A stretch of 64,000 nucleotides of DNA. Source: Mycobacterium paraseoulense (GTDB lineage: Bacteria > Actinomycetota > Actinomycetes > Mycobacteriales > Mycobacteriaceae). Both the position numbers and the translations under genes were made by a program. Below, piece after piece: positions 26,239 to 34,771 of the stretch; within the stretch, counting starts at the first letter, position 1; each line of letters opens with the position of its first letter. Location: the NCBI RefSeq assembly GCF_010731655.1, contig NZ_AP022619.1, positions 620,001 through 684,000 on the forward strand, read 5' to 3'. The notes under the pieces were generated by a model. It had not been told where the DNA came from. It saw only the letters and a list, made by a program, of their open reading frames with translations, and made no database searches.

Positions 26239-26922
26239 GTGGCCTCCGAACCGGACCCTACCGGCCAGTCGAAGGCGGCGCTTGCCGCCACGAGTTGGGC
26301 GCTGCTGGGCATGATGTCCTACGAGGAGGAGGTCTCCGGCTACGACCTGAAAAAGTGGATCGACTGGAGCGTCGATCTGTACTACTGGAGTCCGTCGTAC
26401 AGCCAGATCTACACCGAGCTGAAGAAGCTCGAGGGGCTTGGCCTGGTGACCTCACGCGTCGAGCGCGACGAAGGTCCGCGCAGCCGCCGGCTCTACAGGA
26501 TCACGCCGGCCGGGATGGCCGCCGTCACCGACTGGACCAACAACGCCCCGGTGGACCCCCCGGTGCTCAAGCACAGCGTCCTGCTGCGGGTGACGTTTGG
26601 TCACCTCAGCAACCCGGCCCGGCTCAAGGAGCTGCTCCAGGAACACGTCGCCTACGCCGAGGCCAGGCACCGCAAGGCGGTTGAGGACGCCGACGGCGCC
26701 GAGGCCCAACCCGCATGGGCGTATTCGGTGATCGCGCTTCGCTGGGCGGCCAAGTACTACGCTGCGGAGCGCGAATTCGCGCTCGAACTGATGAAGGACA
26801 TCGACGAGGCGGACGCCATTCTGAAGAAGGCGGCGAAGGGGGGCTTCGGGCAGCCGCGCCCGATGCCCGGCTACTGGCGTGAGGTCGAGAAGCAGGTCGA
26901 GGCCAAACGCAAAGCGGACTAG
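26239..26922 (+). CDS. PadR-family transcriptional regulator
   Basis: The 227-residue protein has an N-terminal PadR winged helix (ALLGMMSYEEEVSGYDLKKW, then SQIYTELKKLEGLGLV and RRLYRITPAG) and a C-terminal helical dimerisation half (residues 110-215) of the Vir-type. Starts at GTG 26239. It stands divergent from the F420-type oxidoreductase and convergent, with a 4-base overlap of stops, with the KstD-like gene. Control of either neighbour is plausible. Such regulators usually respond to small phenolic or hydrophobic ligands. The ligand is unknown here. Confidence 0.88.
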   Translation: MASEPDPTGQSKAALAATSWALLGMMSYEEEVSGYDLKKWIDWSVDLYYWSPSYSQIYTELKKLEGLGLVTSRVERDEGPRSRRLYRITPAGMAAVTDWTNNAPVDPPVLKHSVLLRVTFGHLSNPARLKELLQEHVAYAEARHRKAVEDADGAEAQPAWAYSVIALRWAAKYYAAEREFALELMKDIDEADAILKKAAKGGFGQPRPMPGYWREVEKQVEAKRKAD

Positions 26923-28583
26923 CGCGTCGCGTCCCGCGCCGCCGCATCGCGGGCCGCGATGAAGCCGTACACCAGGCCCTGGGCGATCGTCGCCCCCGCG
27001 CCCGGGTACGTCGTGCCGAACGCGTTGGCGGCGGTGTTGCCGATCGCATACAGGCCGGCGATCACGCTTCCATCCTCGCGGAGCACGCGTGCGCGCTCGT
27101 CGGCCTTCAGCCCGCCGCACGTGCCCAGGTCGCTGAGCACCATCTTCACGGCGTAGAACGGGCCGTTGACCAACGGGCGCAGATTGGGGTTCGGCTTGAT
27201 CGTGGGGTCGCCGTAGTAGCGGTCATAGGCGCTGCGCCCTCGGCCGAAGTCGGGATCCTCACCGGCGGCGGCGTTTTGGTTGAACCGCGTCATCGTCTCG
27301 CGGAATTCCGGCACCGACACGTTCATCCGGGCACCCAGCTCGCCGAGGTTGTCCGCCCGCACCGCGATGCCCGCGCCGTACCAGGCTTGCGGGATGCGCA
27401 TGCGCGGGAACAGTTCGGCGCCAAAGACATAACTGTTGCGGTACTGCTGGTCGAACACGATCCACATCGCGTCCACGGGGCTGCCCGACCGCTCCAGCTC
27501 GAGCAGCCGCTGGCCGAACGACATGTAATCCGCGGACTCGTTGGCGAATCGGTGGCCGTTTTGGTCGACGATGAGGCTGCCGGGCAGTGAACGTTCGGCC
27601 AGCATTACCGCCGGCGCCTTGCCCGGCAGGGGCGCGATGGCGGGAAACCACCAGGCTTGATCCATCAAAGCGATATCGGCGCCGAATTCCTGCCCCGCGC
27701 GAATGCCGTCGCCCGTATTGGATTGGGCCCCCAGGCTCAGATGGGCGCCCAGCGACTCGGACTGGAACTTCCACCGCATGTCCATGCTGTGGTCGAAACC
27801 GCCCGTTGCCAGCACCACTCCGCGCCGGGCGGTGATCGTCACCTCGCGCCCCTCATGGTCGACAACCGCGCCAGTCACCCGCTGCCCGTCGCCTTGCAGG
27901 CGAACGAGCGGGCAGTCGGTCCACACCGGGATACCGGCGCGCAGCACCCCGGCGAACAGCCCGGCCATCAGACCCTGGCCACCCGCGGCGTAGCGCCGAC
28001 CGATCAGCCTCCCGCCGAAGCCCTGGGCCACCCGCTTGCCGAACGTGGGGATGCCCTTGCGCGGCACCCGGGTCACGAGGTTCATCCACCGGTAGTCGGC
28101 GCCGGTCGTCGGTATCGAGACGCCGGCCTCAAGCACGCCGGGCCGCAACCGGGTGCGGTACCGGCCGAGGATCGAGGTGTCGAACGGGTGGCATTCGCAC
28201 GTCCGGCCCGCCGCGCTGCCACCCGGTTCCTCGGGGTGGTAGTCGGAGTAGTCGCGGGCCCAGAACAGCCGCAGCGGCGTCGCTCGGCGAAGCATGTCGA
28301 CCGTCGCCGGGACGTGGGCCACGAATTCGGCCGATCGCTGCGGCGGGGCCGAACCCGCCACCACCGAGGCCAGATACGCGGCGGCGCGCTCGGGGGAGTC
28401 CCCGGCGCCGGCGTCTCGCAGAATGGGACTGACGGGTAGCCACAACGCGCCGCCCGACCGGGCTGTGGACCCGCCCACGTAGGACGACTTCTCCGCGATC
28501 AGCACCGACAGCCCGAGTTCGTGGGCGGCCAGTGCCGCGGCCATCCCGGTCCCGGACCCGACCACCAGCAGGTCGACCGTCAT
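26919..28583 (-). CDS. KstD-like 3-ketosteroid dehydrogenase family flavoprotein
   Basis: The 554-residue protein has an N-terminal FAD motif (DLLVVGSGTGMAAALAA), EKSSYVGGSTARSGGALW, a GYSDYYPE-like RDYSDYHPEEPGG and the C-terminal GLYAIGNTAANAFGTTYPGAGATI, all characteristic of the 3-ketosteroid-delta-1-dehydrogenase family (KstD about 563 residues). It should introduce a C1-C2 double bond in a 3-keto ring. The frame runs on to 30167 but only as antisense of the KshA-like gene. ATG 28583 gives MTVDLLVVGSG like KstD; GTG 28631 is an alternative. Divergent from the KshA-like gene, its likely partner in ring opening. Confidence 0.88.
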   Translation of the reverse strand: MTVDLLVVGSGTGMAAALAAHELGLSVLIAEKSSYVGGSTARSGGALWLPVSPILRDAGAGDSPERAAAYLASVVAGSAPPQRSAEFVAHVPATVDMLRRATPLRLFWARDYSDYHPEEPGGSAAGRTCECHPFDTSILGRYRTRLRPGVLEAGVSIPTTGADYRWMNLVTRVPRKGIPTFGKRVAQGFGGRLIGRRYAAGGQGLMAGLFAGVLRAGIPVWTDCPLVRLQGDGQRVTGAVVDHEGREVTITARRGVVLATGGFDHSMDMRWKFQSESLGAHLSLGAQSNTGDGIRAGQEFGADIALMDQAWWFPAIAPLPGKAPAVMLAERSLPGSLIVDQNGHRFANESADYMSFGQRLLELERSGSPVDAMWIVFDQQYRNSYVFGAELFPRMRIPQAWYGAGIAVRADNLGELGARMNVSVPEFRETMTRFNQNAAAGEDPDFGRGRSAYDRYYGDPTIKPNPNLRPLVNGPFYAVKMVLSDLGTCGGLKADERARVLREDGSVIAGLYAIGNTAANAFGTTYPGAGATIAQGLVYGFIAARDAAARDATR

Positions 28584-28733
28584 ATCGGCCACGGGTAGCC
28601 CGGCGGGAATCGTCGTGCTCTGGGGGTTCACGCGCAAAACCGTATGCCCAGGCCGCCCGGCAACGGAAGAGCCGTCCTGATCAGTGGGAACAAGCGGCCC
28701 CGCAAACGGGGGCACGGGAGTTAAATCATCCCT

Positions 28734-29870
28734 ATGACGACGCAGTCCGAGGTCGACGAGGTTCGGCTGATTGAAGCGCAGGCGGTGCCGGCGCGGTTCG
28801 CCCGCGGCTGGCACTGCCTGGGCCTGATTCGGGATTTCGGTGATGGCAAGCCGCACGCCGTCAATGCCTTCGGACAAAAGCTCGTTGTCTTCCGCAGCGC
28901 GAACGGCACCATCAACGTCCTTGACGCCTTCTGCCGGCATATGGGCGGTGATCTCTCGCAGGGCGAAGTCAAGGGCGACGAGATCGCCTGCCCGTTCCAC
29001 GACTGGCGCTGGGGCGGTGACGGGCGGTGCAAGCAGGTGCCCTACAGCCGGCGGACGCCGAAGCTGGCGCGCACCGCGGCGTGGACCACGCTGCAGCAGG
29101 ACGGGATGTTGTTCGTGTGGAACGACCCGGAACGCAAACCGCCGCCCGCGGAGGTCACGATCCCGCGCATCGAGGGTGCCACCAGCGACGAGTGGACCGA
29201 CTGGCACTGGTACACCACGGTCGTGCACAGCAATTGTCGCGAGATCATCGACAACGTGGTGGACATGGCCCACTTCTTCTACATCCACGGCTCGTTGCCC
29301 ACCTATTTCAAGAACATCTTCGAGGGGCAGGTGGCCACGCAGTACATGAACGGCGGTAGCCGGCCCGACATCGGCAGCCCCGAGGGGACGACGATGCTGG
29401 GGACCACGTCGGTGGCGTCCTACTACGGGCCGTCTTTCATGATCGACGACCTGACCTACCACTACACCGACGGCGACGCCAAGACGATCCTGATCAACTG
29501 CCATTATCCGATCGACGCGAATTCCTTTGTGCTGCAATATGGCATCATCGTCAAGAAGTCGGACAAGTTGCCCGGCGATGAGGCGCTGAAGACCGCGATC
29601 AGTCTGGGCGACTTCGTCAAGATCGGTTTCGAGCAGGACGTGCAGATCTGGCGGCACAAGGCGCGCATCGACAACCCGCTTCTGGTCGAGGAGGACGGGC
29701 CGGTCTACCAGTTGCGTCGCTGGTACCAGCAGTTCTACGTCGACGCCGCCGACGTGCAACCGGACATGGTGGATCGCTTCGAGTTCGAGCTCGACACCAC
29801 CCGGCCCTACGAGGCGTGGATGAAAGAGGTCGAGGCCAACATGGCCGCGCAGGGTGCCGGTTCGGCGTGA
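28734..29870 (+). CDS. KshA-like Rieske oxygenase (3-ketosteroid 9-alpha-hydroxylase type)
   Basis: The 378-residue protein has the Rieske [2Fe-2S] ligands Cys67-x-His69 and Cys86-x2-His89 (CRHMGGDLS, CPFHDW) and mononuclear iron ligands around His180 and His185 (DMAHFFYIHG), as in KshA (about 386 residues). It probably hydroxylates a steroid-like ring so that, together with the KstD-like enzyme, ring B opens. The reductase partner KshB is not in this window. The start of the next small gene overlaps its stop by one base. This appears to be a paralogue rather than the cholesterol KshA, because none of the core cholesterol genes are near. Confidence 0.9.
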   Translation: MTTQSEVDEVRLIEAQAVPARFARGWHCLGLIRDFGDGKPHAVNAFGQKLVVFRSANGTINVLDAFCRHMGGDLSQGEVKGDEIACPFHDWRWGGDGRCKQVPYSRRTPKLARTAAWTTLQQDGMLFVWNDPERKPPPAEVTIPRIEGATSDEWTDWHWYTTVVHSNCREIIDNVVDMAHFFYIHGSLPTYFKNIFEGQVATQYMNGGSRPDIGSPEGTTMLGTTSVASYYGPSFMIDDLTYHYTDGDAKTILINCHYPIDANSFVLQYGIIVKKSDKLPGDEALKTAISLGDFVKIGFEQDVQIWRHKARIDNPLLVEEDGPVYQLRRWYQQFYVDAADVQPDMVDRFEFELDTTRPYEAWMKEVEANMAAQGAGSA

Positions 29871-30160
29871 TGTCGCTCGATTCGTCCGTGCGGCACGACA
29901 ATCGCCTCGACGACATGCCCATGGTGCCCATTGCGTGCGGCAGCTGCGGGGCACAGGTGTTGGTCCGCAAGAGCAGCTGGAACCAGACCAGCGTGCAGTG
30001 GAACGCCGATGCGACGGGCCGGTGCGTCGAGCGTGCCGAAGCGCAGCGGATTTCCACGCCCGGCGGTCGCGGTGTGTTCCTGGCGTGTTCGGCGTTGCGG
30101 GAGTCGATGCTCGAAGCCGTGCGACGTGGCGGTTTGGCCATCGTCGACGAAACCACTTGA
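29870..30160 (+). CDS. Small Cys-containing protein coupled to the KshA-like oxygenase
   Basis: The 96-residue protein has a CGSCG motif near residue 23 (PIACGSCGAQVLVRKSSW) and two more Cys (near 50 and 72). Its start ATG 29870 overlaps the KshA-like stop (tgATG), so translation is linked. It has no membrane segment. The Cys pattern could hold zinc or an iron-sulfur centre, but spacing does not match a standard ferredoxin. I do not recognise the family. Context suggests it serves the oxygenase, for example in electron transfer or assembly; this is inference only. Confidence 0.65.
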   Translation: MSLDSSVRHDNRLDDMPMVPIACGSCGAQVLVRKSSWNQTSVQWNADATGRCVERAEAQRISTPGGRGVFLACSALRESMLEAVRRGGLAIVDETT

Positions 30161-30219
30161 CCCTCATTCCGCCGAAAGTTCACGTAACCAAGTCGACGTG
30201 CGGCGGTGCGGCGATCACA

Positions 30220-31296
30220 TCATGCGAGCTGAAAGGCGCTGACGGGCGCCTCATCGGGGTAGGCGGCGGGGCCGCCCAGGTCGTAGCCGGCGTTGAGCGC
30301 GCTGATGAACCCTGGGTCGTGTAGCGGTTCGCTGGGAATGTCGAGCTTGATGCCCCGGCCGTTGAGGTCGTCGACCATGATGTCGATGGCCTTCTCGATA
30401 GTCAGGTCGTGCGAGCCCTCCATGTTCTTCTTCAGCTCGTCCTGGTCGGTGAACACCTCGGCGGACCAGTGCACCAGGAACCGCAGTTGGTCGGTGTGGT
30501 GGCGGGCTATCACCTCGTCGCCATTCTTGAGCAACCACTGATCGCGGTCACCGGGATCACCGGTGAAGACGGTGTCGAAGGACAAGCCGGCCGGAATCTG
30601 TTCCTGCAGTGGTCCGTTCGCCTCGCCACGATGCACCATCATTTCGTTCTGCACCACCACCCCACGGTTGTTGATCGGCGGCAGAACGCGTTTGGGGGCC
30701 TTGAGCGGCCCGTCGGGCCAGTAGGTGAATCCGCTCCCGGGGTCGAGGGAGAACCACGTGATCACCTGCGCCATCTTGATCAGGTAGTCGCCGAACAGGC
30801 CGGATTTGCCCATCACGCTGGTGAGCCAGGTCGGTGCGTTCTCGTGCCGCACGCCGCGAAAGCTCGGCGAGTCCAGATGCCCCGGGTCGCGGTTGGCGCA
30901 CGGCCCGTTGATGTTGAACAGCATCAGCTGCGGCTTGGCGTACTGGGCGTTCCAGTAGCTCTTGGCCAGCTCGAGAAACCGCGCGTTGTAAAAGCAGTCG
31001 TGCAGTTCTGGGTAGAGCACCGCGCCGTAGTTGGCGAGGTAGCCGCGGAAGGTCGGGGTCAGGAACAGGTCGAGCGACGGGGTGAATCCCTCTGGGAAAA
31101 GCCCGCTCATGGTGGCGATCAGCTCATCGGCCGACGCGAAGTGCTGCGCGATGATCAGCCGCCACGGCCCCTCGGTGCGTACCACCTCGAGCAGTCGGTC
31201 GCGCTGATCGTCCGTATAGACGTCGTCGACCTCGCGCGGCGGCGCGGCCGGCCGCAGGACGTCGGAAAGCTCCATCCGCCGGTCGTCGCTGAGCAT
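30220..31296 (-). CDS. Possible Fe(II)/2-oxoglutarate-type oxygenase in catabolic cluster
   Basis: The 358-residue soluble protein contains an H-x-D motif (PGHLDSPSF, His140/Asp142) and a later His (EMMVHRGEANG, His222), the pattern of the facial metal triad in 2-oxoglutarate-dependent or phytanoyl-type oxygenases. I recognise no full family signature, so this stays tentative. ATG 31296 has AAGGAGA upstream; the frame extends to 31464 without support. It is convergent with the small KshA-linked gene and precedes nothing on its strand, while the esterase-SDR-SnoaL operon lies upstream on the same strand. Confidence 0.6.
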   Translation of the reverse strand: MLSDDRRMELSDVLRPAAPPREVDDVYTDDQRDRLLEVVRTEGPWRLIIAQHFASADELIATMSGLFPEGFTPSLDLFLTPTFRGYLANYGAVLYPELHDCFYNARFLELAKSYWNAQYAKPQLMLFNINGPCANRDPGHLDSPSFRGVRHENAPTWLTSVMGKSGLFGDYLIKMAQVITWFSLDPGSGFTYWPDGPLKAPKRVLPPINNRGVVVQNEMMVHRGEANGPLQEQIPAGLSFDTVFTGDPGDRDQWLLKNGDEVIARHHTDQLRFLVHWSAEVFTDQDELKKNMEGSHDLTIEKAIDIMVDDLNGRGIKLDIPSEPLHDPGFISALNAGYDLGGPAAYPDEAPVSAFQLA

Positions 31297-31369
31297 CAGC
31301 TGTCTCCTTCTCGCAGTTCGTGTTCTGATTGTGGGCACCGCGGGTGCGATGCGCGGGACGGCAGCCCGG

Positions 31370-32326
31370 TCACCGGGACGTCGAAACTCCGACCGGGTGG
31401 CCGAACTTGGCGCGCAGTAGCGCGCCGATCTCGGCGATGGCCAGCCGGCCCCGCGCCGTGGCATCCGACCGCATCAAAAATCCGTGGCACATCCCGGGAT
31501 AACGCGTCGCGGTGGTCTGCACGCCGGCGTCCCGCAGCCGTGCCGCGTACCGCTCACCCCAATCCCGGATCGGGTCGCACTCCGCGGTGGCGACGATCGC
31601 CGGCGGGAGGCCGGCAAGCTCGGACGCGTAGGCGGGAACCAGGTATGGGCTGCTGGGCGCACCCCCATCGCCGTCGACCAGCGAGTGCATGTAGTCGATG
31701 TCATCGCGGGTGAGCATCGGGGCATCCGCCAGCGCGGTGACGGACGGAGCCGCCATGTCGCGGTCCAGGCCCGGATACAGCAACACCTGCGCGCAGATCG
31801 GCGGACCGCCGCGGTCGCGCGCGGCGAGCGCGACGCCGGCCGCCAGTGCGCCACCGGCGCTGTCGCCGACCACGCCGAGCCGCTCCGGGTCGACGCCTAG
31901 CCGACGGGCATTGCGTGACACCCATTCCGTCGCGGTGTACGCGTCGTCGAACTGCGCGGGCGGCGGCCACTCCGGGGCCAGGCGGTAGTCGACCGCGACG
32001 ACAGTGGCCGCCGACGCCGCGGCCAGCTCACGCGCCAGGGGTTCGAACGAGTGGTTCGACCCCATCACGAGCCCGCCGCCGTGCAGATACACCAGCACGG
32101 GTCCGCCACTGTCGGGGTTGGGGCGGTAGACCCGTGCCGGGATGTCGCCCGCGGGACCGGGTATGGCTACTTCCGTGACGCCGGCCATCTCGGCCATCGG
32201 CTCGGGCGGCGGCGCGGATTCGAGCGCGGCGCGCACCGCCGCGAGCCCGCGCTGGCGCATCGGTGGGATGTCACCGAACGAAGCGATGCGGGCGGCGGCA
32301 TCGGGGTCCAGCCGGGAGGTCCCCAT
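31370..32326 (-). CDS. HSL-family alpha/beta hydrolase (esterase/lipase)
   Basis: The 318-residue protein has the hormone-sensitive-lipase features: oxyanion motif YLHGGGLVMGS, nucleophile GDSAGGALAAG, acid ECDPIRDWGE and His in MCHGFLMRS. It hydrolyses an ester, lactone or acyl chain. The product of a Baeyer-Villiger reaction would be a suitable substrate. The frame extends upstream to 32584, but ATG 32326 is tucked against the SDR stop (1-base gap, ATG then TGA overlapping region), giving a normal N-terminus. It is the last gene of an operon with the SDR and SnoaL-like gene. Confidence 0.88.
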   Translation of the reverse strand: MGTSRLDPDAAARIASFGDIPPMRQRGLAAVRAALESAPPPEPMAEMAGVTEVAIPGPAGDIPARVYRPNPDSGGPVLVYLHGGGLVMGSNHSFEPLARELAAASAATVVAVDYRLAPEWPPPAQFDDAYTATEWVSRNARRLGVDPERLGVVGDSAGGALAAGVALAARDRGGPPICAQVLLYPGLDRDMAAPSVTALADAPMLTRDDIDYMHSLVDGDGGAPSSPYLVPAYASELAGLPPAIVATAECDPIRDWGERYAARLRDAGVQTTATRYPGMCHGFLMRSDATARGRLAIAEIGALLRAKFGHPVGVSTSR

Positions 32327-32327
32327 G

Positions 32328-33200
32328 TCAGCGCTGGTTGGCACTGAACCGGCGTTCCGTGCGCAGTACCGGCCGTCGTTGCGTGGCAAGCACTTCGGCG
32401 CGCTCCGCCATCGCCGCCCCGACATATGCCGGATGTGTGAGCAGGTAGAAACGGCCCTCGGCGGCCTGTTGGAACAGTGTTTCGGCGGCCGCCAGCGGGT
32501 CCATCGCGTCCGCTTTGATGTCCAGCATGGTCTCGCGGTGCGTCTCAGCGGCGCCGATGTCAGCGCCCTCCGCGGCATCGACACCGCCGGCGGATTCGAA
32601 GATGTGGGACACGACCGGCCCCGGCAACACCGCCTGCACCTGTATGTGGTGGTCGTGTCCCGCCATTTGGACCTCGGCGCAGAGGCATTCGGTCATGGCG
32701 AGCACAGCGTGCTTGCTCACGATGTAGGGCGTCTGCAACGGCATCGTCACGACGGCGCCGACTGACGCGACGTTCCACACCCACGCCCGCTCGTCGGCGG
32801 CCATCATTTTCGGCAGAAATGCCCGCACGCCGTGGAAGACTCCGCTGATGTTGACGTCGACGACGCGCCGCCAGTTCGGCACCGGCGTGTCCCACAGATA
32901 GCCGAATTGTTCGATGCCCGCGTTGTTCACCAGCAGCCGCGCCGCGCCGAAATCCCGATAGACCCGGTCCGCGAGCCCCTGCACCGCATCGGGGTCACGG
33001 ACGTCGCAGACGATGTCGACGGCCGTGCCGCCGGCCGCGCACAGTTCGTCGCGCAGCGCCGCGACGCCGTCGGCGTCGATGTCGGCGAGCACCACGGTCA
33101 TGCCCAGCCGGTGGGCGTGCCGCGCCAAACCGGCACCGATCCCGGATCCAGCCCCGGTGATGACGGCGACGCCCCCGGCGAATGCGTCGCGGGCGGTCAT
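32328..33200 (-). CDS. Short-chain dehydrogenase/reductase (SDR)
   Basis: The 290-residue classical SDR has the cofactor loop TGAGSGIG, NNAG (LLVNNAGIEQFG), the Ser region WNVASVGAV and the catalytic YIVSK. Asp in VLADIDADG after the second strand suggests NAD(H). Its start overlaps the SnoaL-like stop (ATGA), and its stop touches the esterase start. It probably oxidises or reduces a hydroxyl/keto group of the cluster substrate. A C-terminal extension (about 230-290) is longer than in minimal SDRs. Confidence 0.9.
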   Translation of the reverse strand: MTARDAFAGGVAVITGAGSGIGAGLARHAHRLGMTVVLADIDADGVAALRDELCAAGGTAVDIVCDVRDPDAVQGLADRVYRDFGAARLLVNNAGIEQFGYLWDTPVPNWRRVVDVNISGVFHGVRAFLPKMMAADERAWVWNVASVGAVVTMPLQTPYIVSKHAVLAMTECLCAEVQMAGHDHHIQVQAVLPGPVVSHIFESAGGVDAAEGADIGAAETHRETMLDIKADAMDPLAAAETLFQQAAEGRFYLLTHPAYVGAAMAERAEVLATQRRPVLRTERRFSANQR

Positions 33201-33676
33201 GACGGGGCGGCGCTGCCGGCATGCAGGTCCGCCAGCAACACCGAGTTGGTCGCGTCGAGCACGACGTCCATCTCGGTGAATTGCAGCCCATTGTCGCCGC
33301 GCCGGACGGCGACGTCGACAACCCCGCTGGACACCGCGAACGGCACGAAATTGGCGATCTGGTTGACGAGGATGTAGAACCGCGCGCGGGTGACGTCACC
33401 GTCGGCGCCGGTGCGGTGGACGTTGGTGGCGTGGTGACGCAACGGGTACGGGCTCTGCTTGCGATGCTGGGACAACCACTGGATCACCGCGTCGCGGCCG
33501 TTGAGCTCGGGCGACATGAGTTCCTCGAAAGGACTTGCGCCCGAGTCGCTTCGAGTCACGTAGCGCACGTCATGGGCATATCTCGCCGCCAGCTCGGCGT
33601 AGTGGGCCTCGTCGTAGTGGTACCAGAACTCGCCGATGAACTCCTGCAGCTCCGACAGCGTGACGTCGTTGTTCAT
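33197..33676 (-). CDS. SnoaL-like / NTF2-fold protein, possible ring-hydroxylating-type small subunit
   Basis: The 159-residue protein has the NTF2-like cone fold pattern (LQEFIGEFWYHYDEAHYAELAARYAHDVRYV, then VHRTGADGDVTRARFYILV). The length and the N-terminal helix resemble both SnoaL-like proteins and beta subunits of aromatic dioxygenases. ATG 33676 is chosen; the frame extends to 33712. It starts the minus-strand operon with SDR and esterase, with a 4-base overlap to the SDR. Catalytic role (isomerase, hydratase) is not settled. Confidence 0.75.
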   Translation of the reverse strand: MNNDVTLSELQEFIGEFWYHYDEAHYAELAARYAHDVRYVTRSDSGASPFEELMSPELNGRDAVIQWLSQHRKQSPYPLRHHATNVHRTGADGDVTRARFYILVNQIANFVPFAVSSGVVDVAVRRGDNGLQFTEMDVVLDATNSVLLADLHAGSAAPS

Positions 33677-33745
33677 GGTTCGAATCAAACTCCACTGCGG
33701 TCGCGGCGGCACGGCGACCGCCCGATGAGTGGAACACCGTCCGCG

Positions 33746-34771
33746 TCACTCGGTGACGAGGCTCCACAGGCCCCCGGCGCTCGCGTGCATGGCGGTGTCG
33801 GCGACGACGTCGTCCCAGTAGCGCATCGAACCGAACTCCGATCGCCACGCGAGGGCGGCCCTGGTGAATTCATGCAGGCGGTGCTCGCGGGTGGTGCCGA
33901 TGGCGCCGTGCACTTGGTGCGCGTTTCGCACCACCACCGATGTCGCGTGGCCCGCACACGAACGCGCCGCGGCCACAAGGAATTCCAGGTGCGGGCTCGA
34001 CCACTTTCCCGTGACGCCGGCCGTCAACGCCGCCTCGGTTGCGGCCCGGGCGAGCGCGGCCTCGGCGGCAACGTCGGAGACCAGGTGCGCAACGCCCTGG
34101 AATTTCGACAACGGGCGCCCGAACTGGGTTCGTGAGGTCACGTGCTGGATGCAGAGTCGCAGTATTTCGTCCAGGGCGGCACACACCTGGATCGCCCGCA
34201 CCAACCCCGACTTCAGCCGCAGCTGGGTGACCAGGTTCGGGCCGATGGCCGTTCCCGGCAAGCCGGGGAGCTCGGCGGACACGGTGTCGCGTGGTTCCCC
34301 GATCAGGTTGGTGCCGGGGGTGATGGTGAGCAGCTCGGCCGCGACGTCGGTGACGCGATATTGCCCGCCGGCGCGCCATACGACCACCACGCGTTCGGCC
34401 GTGCTCGCCCATGGCACGTGCGTCGCGACGCCGTGCCTGTCGACCAGGCACACCGTCCGGGGTGCGCGGTCGGCGGCCAACCCGCCGGCCTCCAGGAGCC
34501 AGCATGCCAAGACGTCGTGCTCCGCCAGGGGGATTCGTATACCGCTGCGCACCGCCGCCGACATGAGCTCGGCCGCCTCGTACCAGCCGGCCCCGCTGCC
34601 GCCGTGCTCGGCCGCGCCGGTGAGGCGCAGCAGACCGAGCTCGGCGACCTGGTGCCACAGGCCAGAGCCGCGCTCGACGACCGTTGCGCCCGCGAGCTTT
34701 TCGCGGTGACCGGCAAAGACGGCAGCCATCATGTCGGCCAGGGCTTGGTCGACGGAAGGCCAGGTGCTCAC
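33746..34771 (-). CDS. Acyl-CoA dehydrogenase, second subunit of a coupled pair
   Basis: The 341-residue protein has acyl-CoA dehydrogenase features (ELGLLRLTGAAEHGGSG at the N-terminal helical part, and RTQFGRPLSKFQGVAHLVSDV plus NAHQVHGAIGTTREHRLHEFTR in the C-terminal part). GTG 34771 overlaps the stop of the preceding dehydrogenase gene (GTGA). Adjacent paired FadE genes are known in M. tuberculosis to form heterotetramers for sterol side chains. By that analogy this is likely one half of such an enzyme. The frame continues to 35101 as antisense and is rejected there. Confidence 0.85.
   Translation of the reverse strand: MSTWPSVDQALADMMAAVFAGHREKLAGATVVERGSGLWHQVAELGLLRLTGAAEHGGSGAGWYEAAELMSAAVRSGIRIPLAEHDVLACWLLEAGGLAADRAPRTVCLVDRHGVATHVPWASTAERVVVVWRAGGQYRVTDVAAELLTITPGTNLIGEPRDTVSAELPGLPGTAIGPNLVTQLRLKSGLVRAIQVCAALDEILRLCIQHVTSRTQFGRPLSKFQGVAHLVSDVAAEAALARAATEAALTAGVTGKWSSPHLEFLVAAARSCAGHATSVVVRNAHQVHGAIGTTREHRLHEFTRAALAWRSEFGSMRYWDDVVADTAMHASAGGLWSLVTE

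Noticed and set aside
28584..30167. Upstream extension of the KstD-like frame
   Set aside because: This part is antisense to the KshA-like oxygenase and shows no protein-like motifs.
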